DNA of 64,000 nucleotides from CAZELM01 sp964512995. GTDB lineage: Bacteria; CSSED10-310. The notes beneath the pieces are model-generated. The model saw only the letters and a program-made list of their open reading frames with translations. It ran no database searches and was not told where the DNA came from. The DNA lies in contig CAZELM010000013.1 of the NCBI GenBank assembly GCA_964512995.1, positions 1-64,000 on the forward strand, written 5' to 3'. Both the position numbers and the translations under genes were made by a program. Each line of letters opens with the position of its first letter. The first letter of the stretch is position 1. Positions 15,290-24,413 of this stretch are shown here, piece after piece.

Positions 15290-16735
15290 ATGATGCGAGT
15301 TTTTCTTGGAAATCCACCATGGTCGAAACCTGGATTTTATGGAGTGCGTGCGGGATCGAGGTGGCCGCACATGGAAGCATCGTGCAGCCAATATCGCCCG
15401 TTCCCCTTTTTTCTGGCCTATTCTGCGGGCCTTCTCGAAAAACATGGATATTTCCCTCGGATTGTAGATGCCATAGCCGAGAACATTTCTGAGGTGGCAT
15501 TCCTGCATAAAATCGAAAAGTATTCACCTCACCTCATCGTTCTTGAAGTATCGACGCCGTCGTTCAGCGATGATTTGAAACTGGTCCATGCAATTCGGCA
15601 GCGGTTGGGATCACAGCCCCGGGTTGCGTTGTGTGGCCCAAATCATCTGATGGTCGGATCATCTTTCCTGGAAACCCATCCGGAGATCGATTATGTTTTT
15701 CGGGGAGAATACGAGTTTATCCTTTTGGAACTCGTTCAGACATTGGAGCAAGGAAAACAGCCGGATCATATTCTCGGGCTCAACTATCGCACCACGGACG
15801 GCAAAGTTGTTGTCAATCCGGAAAGGCCGCTCCTGAAAAATATTGACGAATTACCATGGCCCAGCCGCCATCAACTCCCCATGATGGCATACTATGATGA
15901 AGCCGGAGGCATTCCACAACCCAGTGCCCAGGTCTGGGCCAGCCGGGGATGTCCTTTCCAATGCATCTTTTGCGTCTGGCCGCAATTGGTGTATGGGGGT
16001 GCCAATTACCGGGTAAGGGATCCCATAGATGTTGTCAATGAGATGGAGTGGCTGGTCAGGACCTACCAATACAAATCCATCTATTTCGACGATGATACAT
16101 TCAATATCGGCAAACCACGGATGTTGAAACTCTGTCAGGAGATCGAATCCCGGAAGCTTGGAATACCATGGGCTATTATGGCCCGAGCGGATACCATGGA
16201 CCGGGAGATTCTTGAGGCGATGGCTCGCGCCAACTTGTTCAGTGTCAAGTACGGTGTTGAATCCGCTGATCAGATCATTGTCGACAACTCCGGCAAAAAG
16301 CTGGATTTGAGCAGAGTGAGAGAAACCGTCGCCATCACCAAAGAACTCGGAATCCAGCTCCATCTGACTTTCACATTTGGTCTCCCGGGCGAAACACTGG
16401 AAACTGCCCGGCGAACGATCGATTTCGCACTCGAATTGGATCCCAATACCGTGCAATTCTCAATCTGCACGCCCATGCCCGGCAGCAGATATTTCGATAT
16501 GCTGGAACATAAAGGCTATTTATGCAGTACTGACTGGAGTTCCTATACCGGCTTCGATTCTGCGGTGATTCGTACCGATGCATTGAGCCCGGATGACCTC
16601 ACCGCCATACTGGAAGAAGCCAATTCAGCCTGGAACACGCATATCGGAAACAAGATCACCATGAAACAAAAAGTTGCCCATTCCATCCGGAAAACCGGCA
16701 AGAAATTGCTCCATTTTCTGAAATTGGAGCAATAG
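15290..16735 (+). CDS. radical SAM protein with N-terminal B12-binding-like domain
   Basis: A 481-residue relative of the divergent gene at 13624-15135, similar in architecture but far from identical. The N-terminal Rossmann-like domain (about 1-175) opens with VFLGNPPWSKPG. The [4Fe-4S] motif CPFQCIFC has its cysteines at 221, 225 and 228. The barrel continues with YFDDDTFNIGKPR, the 'ARADTMDREIL' strand and FGLPGETLETARRTI. The end is a short basic helix. No DxHxxG cobalamin motif is evident, so B12 use is uncertain. ATG 15290 has a weak GGAG about 14 bases upstream. The 154 bases between the two divergent genes must hold both promoters. A pair of such enzymes next to glycosyltransferases recurs in glycolipid or polyketide methylation clusters; this is inference. 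Confidence 0.85.
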   Translation: MMRVFLGNPPWSKPGFYGVRAGSRWPHMEASCSQYRPFPFFLAYSAGLLEKHGYFPRIVDAIAENISEVAFLHKIEKYSPHLIVLEVSTPSFSDDLKLVHAIRQRLGSQPRVALCGPNHLMVGSSFLETHPEIDYVFRGEYEFILLELVQTLEQGKQPDHILGLNYRTTDGKVVVNPERPLLKNIDELPWPSRHQLPMMAYYDEAGGIPQPSAQVWASRGCPFQCIFCVWPQLVYGGANYRVRDPIDVVNEMEWLVRTYQYKSIYFDDDTFNIGKPRMLKLCQEIESRKLGIPWAIMARADTMDREILEAMARANLFSVKYGVESADQIIVDNSGKKLDLSRVRETVAITKELGIQLHLTFTFGLPGETLETARRTIDFALELDPNTVQFSICTPMPGSRYFDMLEHKGYLCSTDWSSYTGFDSAVIRTDALSPDDLTAILEEANSAWNTHIGNKITMKQKVAHSIRKTGKKLLHFLKLEQ

Positions 16736-16802
16736 CGCACCATCGACGGATAATTCCGGTTTGTAATGGAAGACATCAACACCTGTCGCGGAAGTATTTC
16801 GA

Positions 16803-17273
16803 TTAAGGTTTTGGTATTCGGGAAAACTCCTCGAAAAATATCGAACGATCGGTATCATCTTTCAACGCCGATCCCAGTTCGTGCGCAGTCCGATAATGGC
16901 TCCGGTGCAACTCGTCATCTCCCAGAATAGCTGCCGAATAGGCCATTTCAGCATGTGCGAATGCCAGATCCCAGTCTTCAGATGGATTGGTTTGAAAAAA
17001 CGTTAAGCACCGGGTTGCATAATGTTTCGCGAGCGGACCGTGATTCAGAAGCGCATGCACATGTGCCAATGCCAGTTCCGCACGCGCATTATTGATCGAT
17101 CCCCCGATGTTTGCCCAGTGATAGGCAGCCGCATAAGCTTCGTATAGCATATCTCTGGATTCATCTTCCGATCGGTCGATTTTGGCTGCGAGAGACCACG
17201 CATGATTATTACATTCGATCGCGAACCATTGGTGGAACTTGTTCAGTAATTCCGGATCCGGTCTGTTATTCAT
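16803..17273 (-). CDS. conserved protein of unknown function, helical/TPR-like
   Basis: A 156-residue, all-helical cytoplasmic protein. Helix pairs such as AYAAAYHWANIGGSINNARAELALAHVHALL and DLAFAHAEMAYSAAILGDDELHRSHYRTA give it a TPR-like look. It has many conserved-looking His, Trp and Ala residues (FHQWFAIECNNHAW at the start, EFSRIPKP at the end). I recognise this layout from conserved proteins of unknown function but cannot name an activity. The start is ATG 17273, with AAGGAG 7 bases upstream; the upstream extension to 17324 has no site. It is 70 bases downstream of the ATPase operon on the same strand and may be its last gene, but the sequence gives no direct functional link. Confidence 0.7.
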   Translation of the reverse strand: MNNRPDPELLNKFHQWFAIECNNHAWSLAAKIDRSEDESRDMLYEAYAAAYHWANIGGSINNARAELALAHVHALLNHGPLAKHYATRCLTFFQTNPSEDWDLAFAHAEMAYSAAILGDDELHRSHYRTAHELGSALKDDTDRSIFFEEFSRIPKP

Positions 17274-17343
17274 GAAACATCTCCTTGTTAGAAAAAGATA
17301 CCTGAACATCGAGTATAAATACAAAGAAACCTGCGATCACAAC

Positions 17344-18756
17344 TCAGGCGTCGATACAATGAACTGATGCCATCGATTCATCATCAGAACTGCATCTGGA
17401 TTTTCCTACACGAATCAGTCCGGTTAATATCGTATGCTCACCTGCCGGAAGCATCATATATAGAGGATATACTTTCAAATATTGGATCACGCGGCCCTGG
17501 AATTCTTCATTGGAGTTGATGACCAGTAATGCACCATCCGTCTGTTCGACCGAGAACATCACATTCCCTCGCCATTGATCCGAATCCTGGATTACCGTAA
17601 CAGTCGTTCCAGGAGATCCAATCCACAATCTCGTCCAGTCTTCACCACAATCCGCTCTGAAATCCGCCGGGAATTCGTAGATCGTACTTTCAATCTGATA
17701 TCGTGTGAAACGAGGATCCAGCATGATATTGCATTGGAGCCGTGATATCGGGAGCATTTCTGTGACCGTCAGAATAACACGCCATTGGAAGACATCGGGT
17801 TCAATGGGAGTAAAGATCCATTTCTGCTGAAGCTTCAATGAAGACAATGTCCCGTCGAGGATCATCCTCCCATCTTCGTTTGCTGAAACAGACCAGTCCG
17901 CCAGCTTCGAGTCATACCAGATGTAATCGGAGCGGATGGAAGTATAGATGCCAAAATTTCCTGTTAACCGCTGATTTCGATGGTATAGAGTACAGGTGCT
18001 GTCAAACGCACAAACAGCACTTTTTCCAGACAGGCACTGAAACGATCGAATCTGATTGTACTGATCGATCACCTGAGTCGGACCGCCGATCGCCTTGCTT
18101 TGGCCGTGCTTCAACAGGACCACCCGGTTGCATAACAACGATATCAGTTTGAGATCATGGGAAACAAAAAGTATGGTAACCCCTTTGCGATGGAACTCCC
18201 GGATCGTTTCAAAACATTTCCGTTGAAATCGCTCATCTCCCACCGCCAGGATTTCATCCAGCAGCAGAATCTCTGGATTTGTATGCACTGCCAGAGAAAA
18301 TGCCAACCGGATATACATTCCTGACGAGTATGTCCGTAAGGGCTGAGTGACGGCATCTCCCAGTTCGGAAAAATCGATGATGGATTTCAGCTTCGCTTTG
18401 ATTTCCTGCCGGGAGATTCCATGGAGTGCCCCACCGACAAACAGGTTATCCGTTCCAGTTAATTCAGGATGAAAACCGGTCCCCAATTCGAGCAGCGCAT
18501 TGATGCGGCCTTTCAGCCGGAACACTCCCTCTGATGGCGCTGTCACTGCAGTCAGTAGTTTCAAGAGTGTGCTTTTGCCCGATCCATTAGCGCCAATCAC
18601 TCCAAAGATATCACCGGATGGAATTTCCAGGTCAATATGGCGAAGCGCCCAGAACTCCCGTGATGGAAAGCCCTCTTGTTGATGTGCATTCATCGGGCTT
18701 GTGGAAAGATGATAACATTTCCCTAAATTTTCTGTCTGGATGACCCAATCACTCAT
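17344..18756 (-). CDS. ABC transporter ATPase, polysaccharide export (Wzt-like), with C-terminal extension
   Basis: A 470-residue ATP-binding subunit of an ABC-2 polysaccharide exporter. Motifs: Walker A GANGSGKST (55-63), Q-loop region FHPELTGTDNLF, signature YSSGM (143-147), Walker B ILLLDE (163-168) and switch His 200. The E-L-T-G-x-(D/E)-N motif marks the O-antigen/teichoic-acid export branch. Residues from about 235 to 470 form an extra beta-rich domain; in Wzt such a domain reads the modified end of the glycan. This one is not obviously similar to the extension of its neighbour. It overlaps the upstream ATPase gene by 8 bases, so they are translated together, and only one permease lies in the operon. 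That suggests a heterodimeric ATPase or two glycan specificities sharing one channel. Confidence 0.88.
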   Translation of the reverse strand: MSDWVIQTENLGKCYHLSTSPMNAHQQEGFPSREFWALRHIDLEIPSGDIFGVIGANGSGKSTLLKLLTAVTAPSEGVFRLKGRINALLELGTGFHPELTGTDNLFVGGALHGISRQEIKAKLKSIIDFSELGDAVTQPLRTYSSGMYIRLAFSLAVHTNPEILLLDEILAVGDERFQRKCFETIREFHRKGVTILFVSHDLKLISLLCNRVVLLKHGQSKAIGGPTQVIDQYNQIRSFQCLSGKSAVCAFDSTCTLYHRNQRLTGNFGIYTSIRSDYIWYDSKLADWSVSANEDGRMILDGTLSSLKLQQKWIFTPIEPDVFQWRVILTVTEMLPISRLQCNIMLDPRFTRYQIESTIYEFPADFRADCGEDWTRLWIGSPGTTVTVIQDSDQWRGNVMFSVEQTDGALLVINSNEEFQGRVIQYLKVYPLYMMLPAGEHTILTGLIRVGKSRCSSDDESMASVHCIDA

Positions 18757-20644
18757 CGGTTGTCTCTCTCAATGTAAAATATCCATGGGAGACCAATACT
18801 TTTCCCGGATAATAAACCTCTGATTGCAAAGATTCGGGCAATGTGAAGAGAATCGTGCCATCCTGCACCGGTTCCATTCCCGTTTCGGGATGAAATTCAA
18901 CATCATGAAACGCTAATTCTCCGATCTGAATACCGTGATGGAGTGACTTTCTGATAGTATCCAGGATTTCCAGATGAAGGGTCCAGCAGATTGCGTTTTC
19001 AATAGCTTCAAATGTCCAGCAGTAAACAACCGGAAATTCCTGATCAGTCCCACGCAACTCCAACGGATTCTCTGTTCGGATGAGTTCCCATTCGATCTGC
19101 TGCAGAAACAGATTGTCAATATCCATCGTCGCAAAGAAGCCCTTCCCGGAGGATACAATTCTCCCATTGGCTTTGATATGGAGATCCATTTCAATCAATA
19201 TTACTTCCAGCAATGCATTTTCCAGACTCGCCCGATCGTGATACTCGTCAAAATACTGGCTGATCGCATCCGGATTCAACACATGAATGGAAGTATGATA
19301 TTCCGTTGTATCGGAAACCGGCAGGCTTCGAAGAATCGAGCGGGATTTTGAAAAGGCATGTCCATTGAGCACCTGAGATCGGCCAATCGGCGGAAGATCT
19401 CTGAAATCGATCAATGGTCCAGGTAATGTTGGATCCAGATGTGCAGTCAAGCCGATAAACCGGCGGGGGTGAGGACGCATAAGGCAGGATTCCGGTCGAA
19501 ATGTATTCCGTCGAATGGGCGGCATGGCTCGAATAGTATCGGATGTGATATATTGCCGGTAATCTGCCGAATAGGAAAAATATAACTCGATCGTGTCCAC
19601 TAACCCCAGATGATCACCCGCCATCTCGATATGCCAGGATATCGTTCGATCCGTCTCGATTCGAATGTGCCAGCGTTGTACCAGATTCCAGGCCGGCCAG
19701 TGTCCTTTCACCAACATGCCACTGCGGTCCTGGGATAGCACTTGCCAGAATGCTTCTGTTGCAGGATAGAGGTGATCCTGTCGACGCAGAAAAATCGTGC
19801 AGCCATGAGCACTGGTGATCGGTCTTCGCTGCCAGTAGATCTGAAAACTTCCTCTTTGGAGCGAAATTTCCAGATCCCGGACCGTAATTCGAGCGAGATG
19901 CGCTTCCTTACGAATCTGTTCCAGATACCAGTTGACAACCCGGTCCGCATCACCGATTTGCTGGATGGAACCATTCTCCAGACAGATGACGCGATGGCAG
20001 AAATTTCCGATCACGGACATATCGTGAGAGACGAGCACAATCGCCACTCCCTTTTGGATGCTCGACTGGATGAATTGAAAACAACGATTCTGAAACTCGA
20101 TATCACCGACTCCCAACACTTCATCCAATAGCAGGATATCGGGATCAGCATGAGCGGCGACAGCGAACGCCAACCGGATCAGCATTCCCGACGAATAATT
20201 CCTGACAGGCTCTTCAATGAAAGATCCCAACCCGGAAAACGCAATGATTTCAGAAACTTTGGATCGGATTTCGTGTTTTGGGAGACCGATGAGCGAGCCA
20301 TACAGAAAAATGTTCTCCCGGCCTGTCAGTTCCAATGCAAAACCAACACCTAACTCCAGAAGACTGACAACCCGGCCGCGAACGTGGATAGAACCACTGC
20401 TGGGAGTTGTTATGCCGGAGATCATTTTTAAAATAGTGGACTTACCCGAGCCATTTCGTCCGATAATGCCGAGAATTTCTCCCGGATGAATATTGAATGT
20501 AATATCTGAAATCGCATCGAAAAGATGATAATCGGGTCTTTGGCGTAACTGGTTCCATATCGAGGCGAGCAGCAAACGGCGTTGTGTATAGACGCGGTAA
20601 GATTTGGAAACCTGATGAAGTTGTATGATCGGTTCGGATTGCAT
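18749..20644 (-). CDS. ABC transporter ATPase, polysaccharide export, with very long C-terminal domain
   Basis: A 631-residue ATPase of the same exporter. Motifs: Walker A GRNGSGKST (62-70), ELTGREN (105-111), signature YSSGM (150-154), Walker B ILLLDE (170-175) and switch His 207. About 380 residues follow the nucleotide-binding domain, far longer than usual Wzt extensions (about 150-200). The extension appears to hold at least two beta-sandwich units (about 250-400 and 470-631), separated by a Pro/Arg-rich segment (SCLMRPHPRRFIGLTAH region). The gene starts 1 base after the permease stop and overlaps the next ATPase gene by 8 bases. A double-size extension may bind a branched or doubly capped glycan; that is inference. 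The ATPase function itself is secure. Confidence 0.88.
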   Translation of the reverse strand: MQSEPIIQLHQVSKSYRVYTQRRLLLASIWNQLRQRPDYHLFDAISDITFNIHPGEILGIIGRNGSGKSTILKMISGITTPSSGSIHVRGRVVSLLELGVGFALELTGRENIFLYGSLIGLPKHEIRSKVSEIIAFSGLGSFIEEPVRNYSSGMLIRLAFAVAAHADPDILLLDEVLGVGDIEFQNRCFQFIQSSIQKGVAIVLVSHDMSVIGNFCHRVICLENGSIQQIGDADRVVNWYLEQIRKEAHLARITVRDLEISLQRGSFQIYWQRRPITSAHGCTIFLRRQDHLYPATEAFWQVLSQDRSGMLVKGHWPAWNLVQRWHIRIETDRTISWHIEMAGDHLGLVDTIELYFSYSADYRQYITSDTIRAMPPIRRNTFRPESCLMRPHPRRFIGLTAHLDPTLPGPLIDFRDLPPIGRSQVLNGHAFSKSRSILRSLPVSDTTEYHTSIHVLNPDAISQYFDEYHDRASLENALLEVILIEMDLHIKANGRIVSSGKGFFATMDIDNLFLQQIEWELIRTENPLELRGTDQEFPVVYCWTFEAIENAICWTLHLEILDTIRKSLHHGIQIGELAFHDVEFHPETGMEPVQDGTILFTLPESLQSEVYYPGKVLVSHGYFTLRETTDE

Positions 20645-20645
20645 A

Positions 20646-21449
20646 TCAGAGATAATCCGCCATCACCGGACCTCTGCGATGGTATAATGATACGGTCAGT
20701 ATCCCGAGCAGGAGAGTGATCAGCAGAACATACAAGATGCTCCAGATCGACGGAAATTGGCCATAAAGTATGATGGATCGAAACATTTCAATGATGCAGG
20801 CCATTGGATTGATTCGAAATAAAAATTCCAGTTTTGGAGCGATATCGTGAATTGTTTTCAATGGATAGAAAACAGGCGTTGCATAGAACCAAACCATGAC
20901 CAATGCGTCCATGATATATCGCGTATCCCTGTAAAAGACATCCAGATTGGTCACGATTGCCGTGAGCGACAGAGTGAAAAGCATTAATAATGCGATGGGA
21001 ATGGGAAGAAATAAGAGGTTCCACGAGTAACTGTGACAGATGATTAACGGGAATGGAAGGAACAGTATCATGGCTGTCACAAAATTGATCAGATGTCCGA
21101 GTGTAATGGAAATGGGGATGATTTCCCGCGGAAAATACACTTTCTTCACGAGATTGGATTCTTCAACCAGTGAATGTGCGCCTGCACCTTGTGAAACCGA
21201 AAAAAAATTCCATGGCAATAAACCACAAAGCAGAAACAGAGGATAGGGAACATCGAGATTGAATCGTACGATGAGCGAAAACACGATGGACAGGACGATC
21301 ATTTGAAGCACAGGATTCAATAGCATCCACAGGAAACCAAGTGAAGCGCTTTTATAACGTACTTTAAAATCTTTGACCGCTAGATTAACGATCAATTCCC
21401 GGTAGGAATACAGATGGCGGACGTAGTCGGCAATATTCTTTACGATCAT
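20646..21449 (-). CDS. ABC-2 type permease, polysaccharide export (Wzm-like)
   Basis: A 267-residue integral membrane protein, the channel half of a polysaccharide ABC exporter. The N-terminal amphipathic region (YSYRELIVNLAVKDFKVRYKSASLGFLWMLLNP) carries the conserved 'K-D-x-K-x-R-Y-K-x-S-x-L-G-x-L-W' gate motif. Six membrane helices follow, with ESNLVKKVYFPREIIPIS in the coupling region and a NPM short helix before the last segments. It would export an undecaprenyl-linked glycan using the two ATPases encoded next. I chose ATG 21449, which overlaps the stop of the upstream glycosyltransferase as ATGA; the frame is open to 21500 but that extension would break the coupling. There is a 1-base gap to the long ATPase gene. 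Confidence 0.9.
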   Translation of the reverse strand: MIVKNIADYVRHLYSYRELIVNLAVKDFKVRYKSASLGFLWMLLNPVLQMIVLSIVFSLIVRFNLDVPYPLFLLCGLLPWNFFSVSQGAGAHSLVEESNLVKKVYFPREIIPISITLGHLINFVTAMILFLPFPLIICHSYSWNLLFLPIPIALLMLFTLSLTAIVTNLDVFYRDTRYIMDALVMVWFYATPVFYPLKTIHDIAPKLEFLFRINPMACIIEMFRSIILYGQFPSIWSILYVLLITLLLGILTVSLYHRRGPVMADYL

Positions 21450-22678
21450 ACAGCAGACTCCAGGATCGGCAGATAATACTGATTCACAACGTTGTCCCAA
21501 GTGAATGATTCTCGAACGATGTCTGCTCCCCTCTGACCCATTTGATTCCGTAGATCCGGGTTATTGATCAGAGTGGTGAGCGCCGCTGCGATCTGGTCTG
21601 CAGATTTGGCGGAAACGACAAATCCGGTTTCTCCGTGCTGAACGATATCCTGAAGATCACCCACCTGTGTCACGATGACCGGCCGAGCCGATGCCATGCT
21701 TGCCAGGACCGGTACATAGAAGGGTTCTTGCCAGATTGATGGGAAAACACAGATATCCACATCCTGGAAGAACTCATACAGCGTATCCCGATGGTATATT
21801 CCCCGAAACTGAATCTGAGGCAGGGCTGGGAAATTGTGATTGGGTTCGGCTGCAAGCCAGAGTTCCACATCGTAACCCAGTTCTAACAGCTTGAAAAAAG
21901 CTCGTCTCAGATAATAATACCCCTTCTTGGGATCGGCGGTGTCTTCTATCATCCCGATTCGGATGGGCCGGATCTCCCGCTGCGGAAGAGAAGGGAATAT
22001 CAATGGATCAACTGCAGCCGGAACGATATGGATCCGGTTAGAGTAATCTGAAAGGATATTACCGAGTAATCGATTGGGCACAATGACTTGGTGTGCTTTC
22101 CGGATCATCCGCCGGACCGCCCGACGGTAAGATGGCAGAAATGCCAGCGCGTTGATGTAATCATGGAAACCTTCCCCCGTTCCATGATGCGCATTTTTGA
22201 TGATATGCGCAAGACCGCATCCATGACAGATGGGGTAGTTGATGAAAATATTCCCGATATGACTTTGATAGCACGTCTGGTCTCCGTTAAAAAACGTGCC
22301 ATGATTCTGAAAACACAGGGCTTCATAACCACAAAACACAACGATGAATCGATATTGTTCCATGGCTCGTGAAAGCCACGGCTTAAAAAACCATCCGTCC
22401 GAAACAACAACAAGATCGGGTGTATATTGTTTTACCGCAGCATAGAATCGCCGGGAAAGAACAAATCGATTGCTCTCGTTTTCTGAGAGTGGAATATTCT
22501 CGATCTCCAACCCGATCTTGGAATCGTATTCGATCTGATCATTGGAATTTCCATGAATTGGAGCAAACAGCTTCACCTCATGATACTGGGCAACGCGATC
22601 CCATAATTCCCGATAATCCGATTCGGTATCATCATTCCAGGTTTCGTGATATCTGAGCGTTAATACGGCGATCCGCAT
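21446..22678 (-). CDS. GT4-family glycosyltransferase
   Basis: A 410-residue GT-B enzyme that transfers a sugar from a nucleotide-sugar donor. The C-terminal Rossmann domain shows the family pattern VFPSIWQEPFYVPVLASMASARPVIVTQVGD, with Glu-Pro-Phe as the first part of the E-x7-E region; the second Glu is replaced by an Ala/Ser (VLASMASAR), an unusual feature. The N-terminal domain has a Cys-rich insertion (CFQ...C...ICHGCG, about residues 130-160) that may bind a metal. It lies in the minus-strand glycan operon, 2 bases after the preceding glycosyltransferase gene and overlapping the permease start by 4 bases. Acceptor and donor cannot be deduced. Cytosolic face of the membrane is the expected location. 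Confidence 0.85.
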   Translation of the reverse strand: MRIAVLTLRYHETWNDDTESDYRELWDRVAQYHEVKLFAPIHGNSNDQIEYDSKIGLEIENIPLSENESNRFVLSRRFYAAVKQYTPDLVVVSDGWFFKPWLSRAMEQYRFIVVFCGYEALCFQNHGTFFNGDQTCYQSHIGNIFINYPICHGCGLAHIIKNAHHGTGEGFHDYINALAFLPSYRRAVRRMIRKAHQVIVPNRLLGNILSDYSNRIHIVPAAVDPLIFPSLPQREIRPIRIGMIEDTADPKKGYYYLRRAFFKLLELGYDVELWLAAEPNHNFPALPQIQFRGIYHRDTLYEFFQDVDICVFPSIWQEPFYVPVLASMASARPVIVTQVGDLQDIVQHGETGFVVSAKSADQIAAALTTLINNPDLRNQMGQRGADIVRESFTWDNVVNQYYLPILESAV

Positions 22679-22679
22679 G

Positions 22680-23810
22680 CTAATACCTCAAAAGTTCCAT
22701 GATGTACCAATAAAGTTTTTCAACGAGGAACGGGATGGAAAATCTGCGATGAGCGATTGCCGCTGCATTTTGACCCATCCAGAGCCGATAGGCATCATTC
22801 TGAGCCAGTTTGACCATGAAATGACTGAATTCCAGTTCGCTGACAGCCAGGAGGCCAGCGACCTCGTGATGGATAACATTTGAAACTTCTCCGACATTGA
22901 ATGCAATGGTCGGCATCCCGCTTGCCATATATTCAAACAGAGTGATCGGACACCGGCAGTTCACCCATGGATTGTCACCCACAAGAGGTACCAATCCGAT
23001 ATCCGCACCAGCAAGAATGTAAGGCATTTGATCGGATTCTACCCAGGGGATCCGTTCAACATGTCTGGTAATATCCGAAAACTCGTCTTTCAATCCTCTG
23101 TCAACCTGTTCCATAAATGGTCCATCTCCAACAATTTTTAGATGGACTTCCGGCACCAACCGGACCACTCTCTGGAAACTCCGGAGCGTCAACAGGAGAC
23201 TTTGAAGAATCTCGTCCCTCCAGACAACTCCATTCCAGAGAAATGTTACCGGCCTGGGTTTATCCTGGCGGTTGATAAATGGAAATTTGGTTGTATCTGT
23301 TCCTGTGGAGATATATCCGACATTTTCATTGAACTGCTTTAAATAATCCATCAGATATTTGCTGGACGCCACACATCCCAATGCATGAGTGGCCAATTGC
23401 TGCGTAATAGCCTGTGGATCGTTCGATCCAAAAAATAGACGATTCAGAAGAGAATGTTTGAATGAAACCATCAGATCGACATCATAATCGTCATAATCCA
23501 GGATGTATCGATAAGCACCCAGACGATGCAAAAAGAAAGGAAGAGCGGCGTGATAGTGTATTTTGTGGACGTAAAACAGGGTGTTCAGGGGTTTGAGCAG
23601 TTTTGGCAGCGCTCGCCAGGTGAGTCTTAACCGGTCCCGGTCCCGAAGATTGTATATCTCAACCTCATTGTAATCGCTTAAATGGTCCCGGAATGATAAA
23701 ACACTCGTCCGAATCCCTGGATATTTCGCCAATTGTTCAGCAAATTGATAGCACCGTACACGAGTATGAGGATATTCATGCCCATTGATACCGATGAAGA
23801 GAATATTCAT
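22680..23810 (-). CDS. GT4-family glycosyltransferase
   Basis: A 376-residue GT-B glycosyltransferase and the first well-defined gene of the minus-strand glycan operon. It opens MNILFIGINGHEYPHTRVRCY, the N-terminal Rossmann strand and donor-side loop. The C-terminal domain has LKIVGDGPFMEQVDRGL, then the donor region GLVPLVGDNPWVNCRCPITLFEYMASGMPTIAFNVGEV, a GT4 pattern with the second Glu in 'LFEYMASG'. I chose ATG 23810. The frame is open to 23903 and contains ATG 23819 too; only a weak GAGAA precedes either. It ends 2 bases before the next glycosyltransferase. Substrate unknown. Confidence 0.82.
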   Translation of the reverse strand: MNILFIGINGHEYPHTRVRCYQFAEQLAKYPGIRTSVLSFRDHLSDYNEVEIYNLRDRDRLRLTWRALPKLLKPLNTLFYVHKIHYHAALPFFLHRLGAYRYILDYDDYDVDLMVSFKHSLLNRLFFGSNDPQAITQQLATHALGCVASSKYLMDYLKQFNENVGYISTGTDTTKFPFINRQDKPRPVTFLWNGVVWRDEILQSLLLTLRSFQRVVRLVPEVHLKIVGDGPFMEQVDRGLKDEFSDITRHVERIPWVESDQMPYILAGADIGLVPLVGDNPWVNCRCPITLFEYMASGMPTIAFNVGEVSNVIHHEVAGLLAVSELEFSHFMVKLAQNDAYRLWMGQNAAAIAHRRFSIPFLVEKLYWYIMELLRY

Positions 23811-24218
23811 GATTCTCATTCGTATGAACGATCCTTCTATATATTCAAAAAACGGCAACCGTTTCGATATTTCATTGAAAACCAATATCGGGACGATGTA
23901 CATAATAGCTCATCCGCTACCCGGTGGTTCGGATCTGTGGATGGCATGCAGTCACATCAGTGCCGACAAACGGACTGCCTATACCATACGACAGATACCC
24001 ATCAATAGGCAAGCAGGATTATCGGAAGCTGTTCAGATCAGTTGACAGTGATGAAACGGTAGTGGATATTGAAAGGGGAGAGCGGATTGGAACCAGATGG
24101 GGGATTCAAGAAGAGCCTTCGTGTTGATCATTAGTCCAGACGGTCGGATGGACGATTTTGTCATTCATAACACCTCCTCTCTGATTTCCAGTCTAGAAAA
24201 TCTGAATAAGGAGAGACA
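23811..24218. other. divergent region between the two glycan gene groups
   Basis: About 400 bases between the minus-strand glycan operon and the plus-strand glycosyltransferases. No clear long gene. Its minus strand reads open from 23903 into the glycosyltransferase gene. A 20-codon minus-strand frame with a strong ribosome site (24106-24168) is listed separately. Confidence 0.4.
24106..24168 (-). CDS. possible 20-residue peptide gene
   Basis: A short minus-strand frame, ATG 24168 to TGA 24106, encoding 20 residues that begin MNDKIVHPTVW and end in a polar tail. It is supported only by an almost ideal ribosome site, AGAGGAGG, 4 bases before the ATG. It could be a leader peptide or a tiny bioactive peptide, or the first codons of a decayed gene; the downstream bases in other frames do not restore a longer protein. 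No homologue is known to me. Confidence 0.25.
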   Translation of the reverse strand: MNDKIVHPTVWTNDQHEGSS

Positions 24219-24413
24219 ATGAACGATACAGAACCAGAAGCAGTTCATTGCACGACACCTGTCATGGCATCTCAGCATTCGGGGACTTGGTACTGCCCGG
24301 CGACACGGTTGAAGGCATTGCTGGAGATACCGATGATTTTTAGCAGTTATTGCACAAACCGGATATACCACAAAATCAAGAATCTCCGGCACAGAAATCG
24401 AACAACCGAATGA
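24219..24413 (+). CDS. possible 64-residue protein coupled to the downstream glycosyltransferase
   Basis: A 64-codon frame beginning MNDTEPEAVHC and ending in a basic tail. Its ATG has AAGGAGAG 4 bases upstream. Its TGA stop overlaps the ATG of the glycosyltransferase at 24410 as ATGA, the same coupling used by many true gene pairs in this window. This matters because the glycosyltransferase has no ribosome site of its own. The protein (four Cys, one Trp, basic end) is not recognised. Another frame over 24273-24335 also looks protein-like (GDLVLPGDTVEGIAGDTDDF), so a decayed or frameshifted gene is the main alternative. Confidence 0.35.
   Translation: MNDTEPEAVHCTTPVMASQHSGTWYCPATRLKALLEIPMIFSSYCTNRIYHKIKNLRHRNRTTE

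Noticed and set aside
24273..24335. Protein-like alternative frame (GDLVLPGDTVEG) over the small frame at 24219
   Set aside because: It has no start codon and a stop just upstream. At most it is a remnant.
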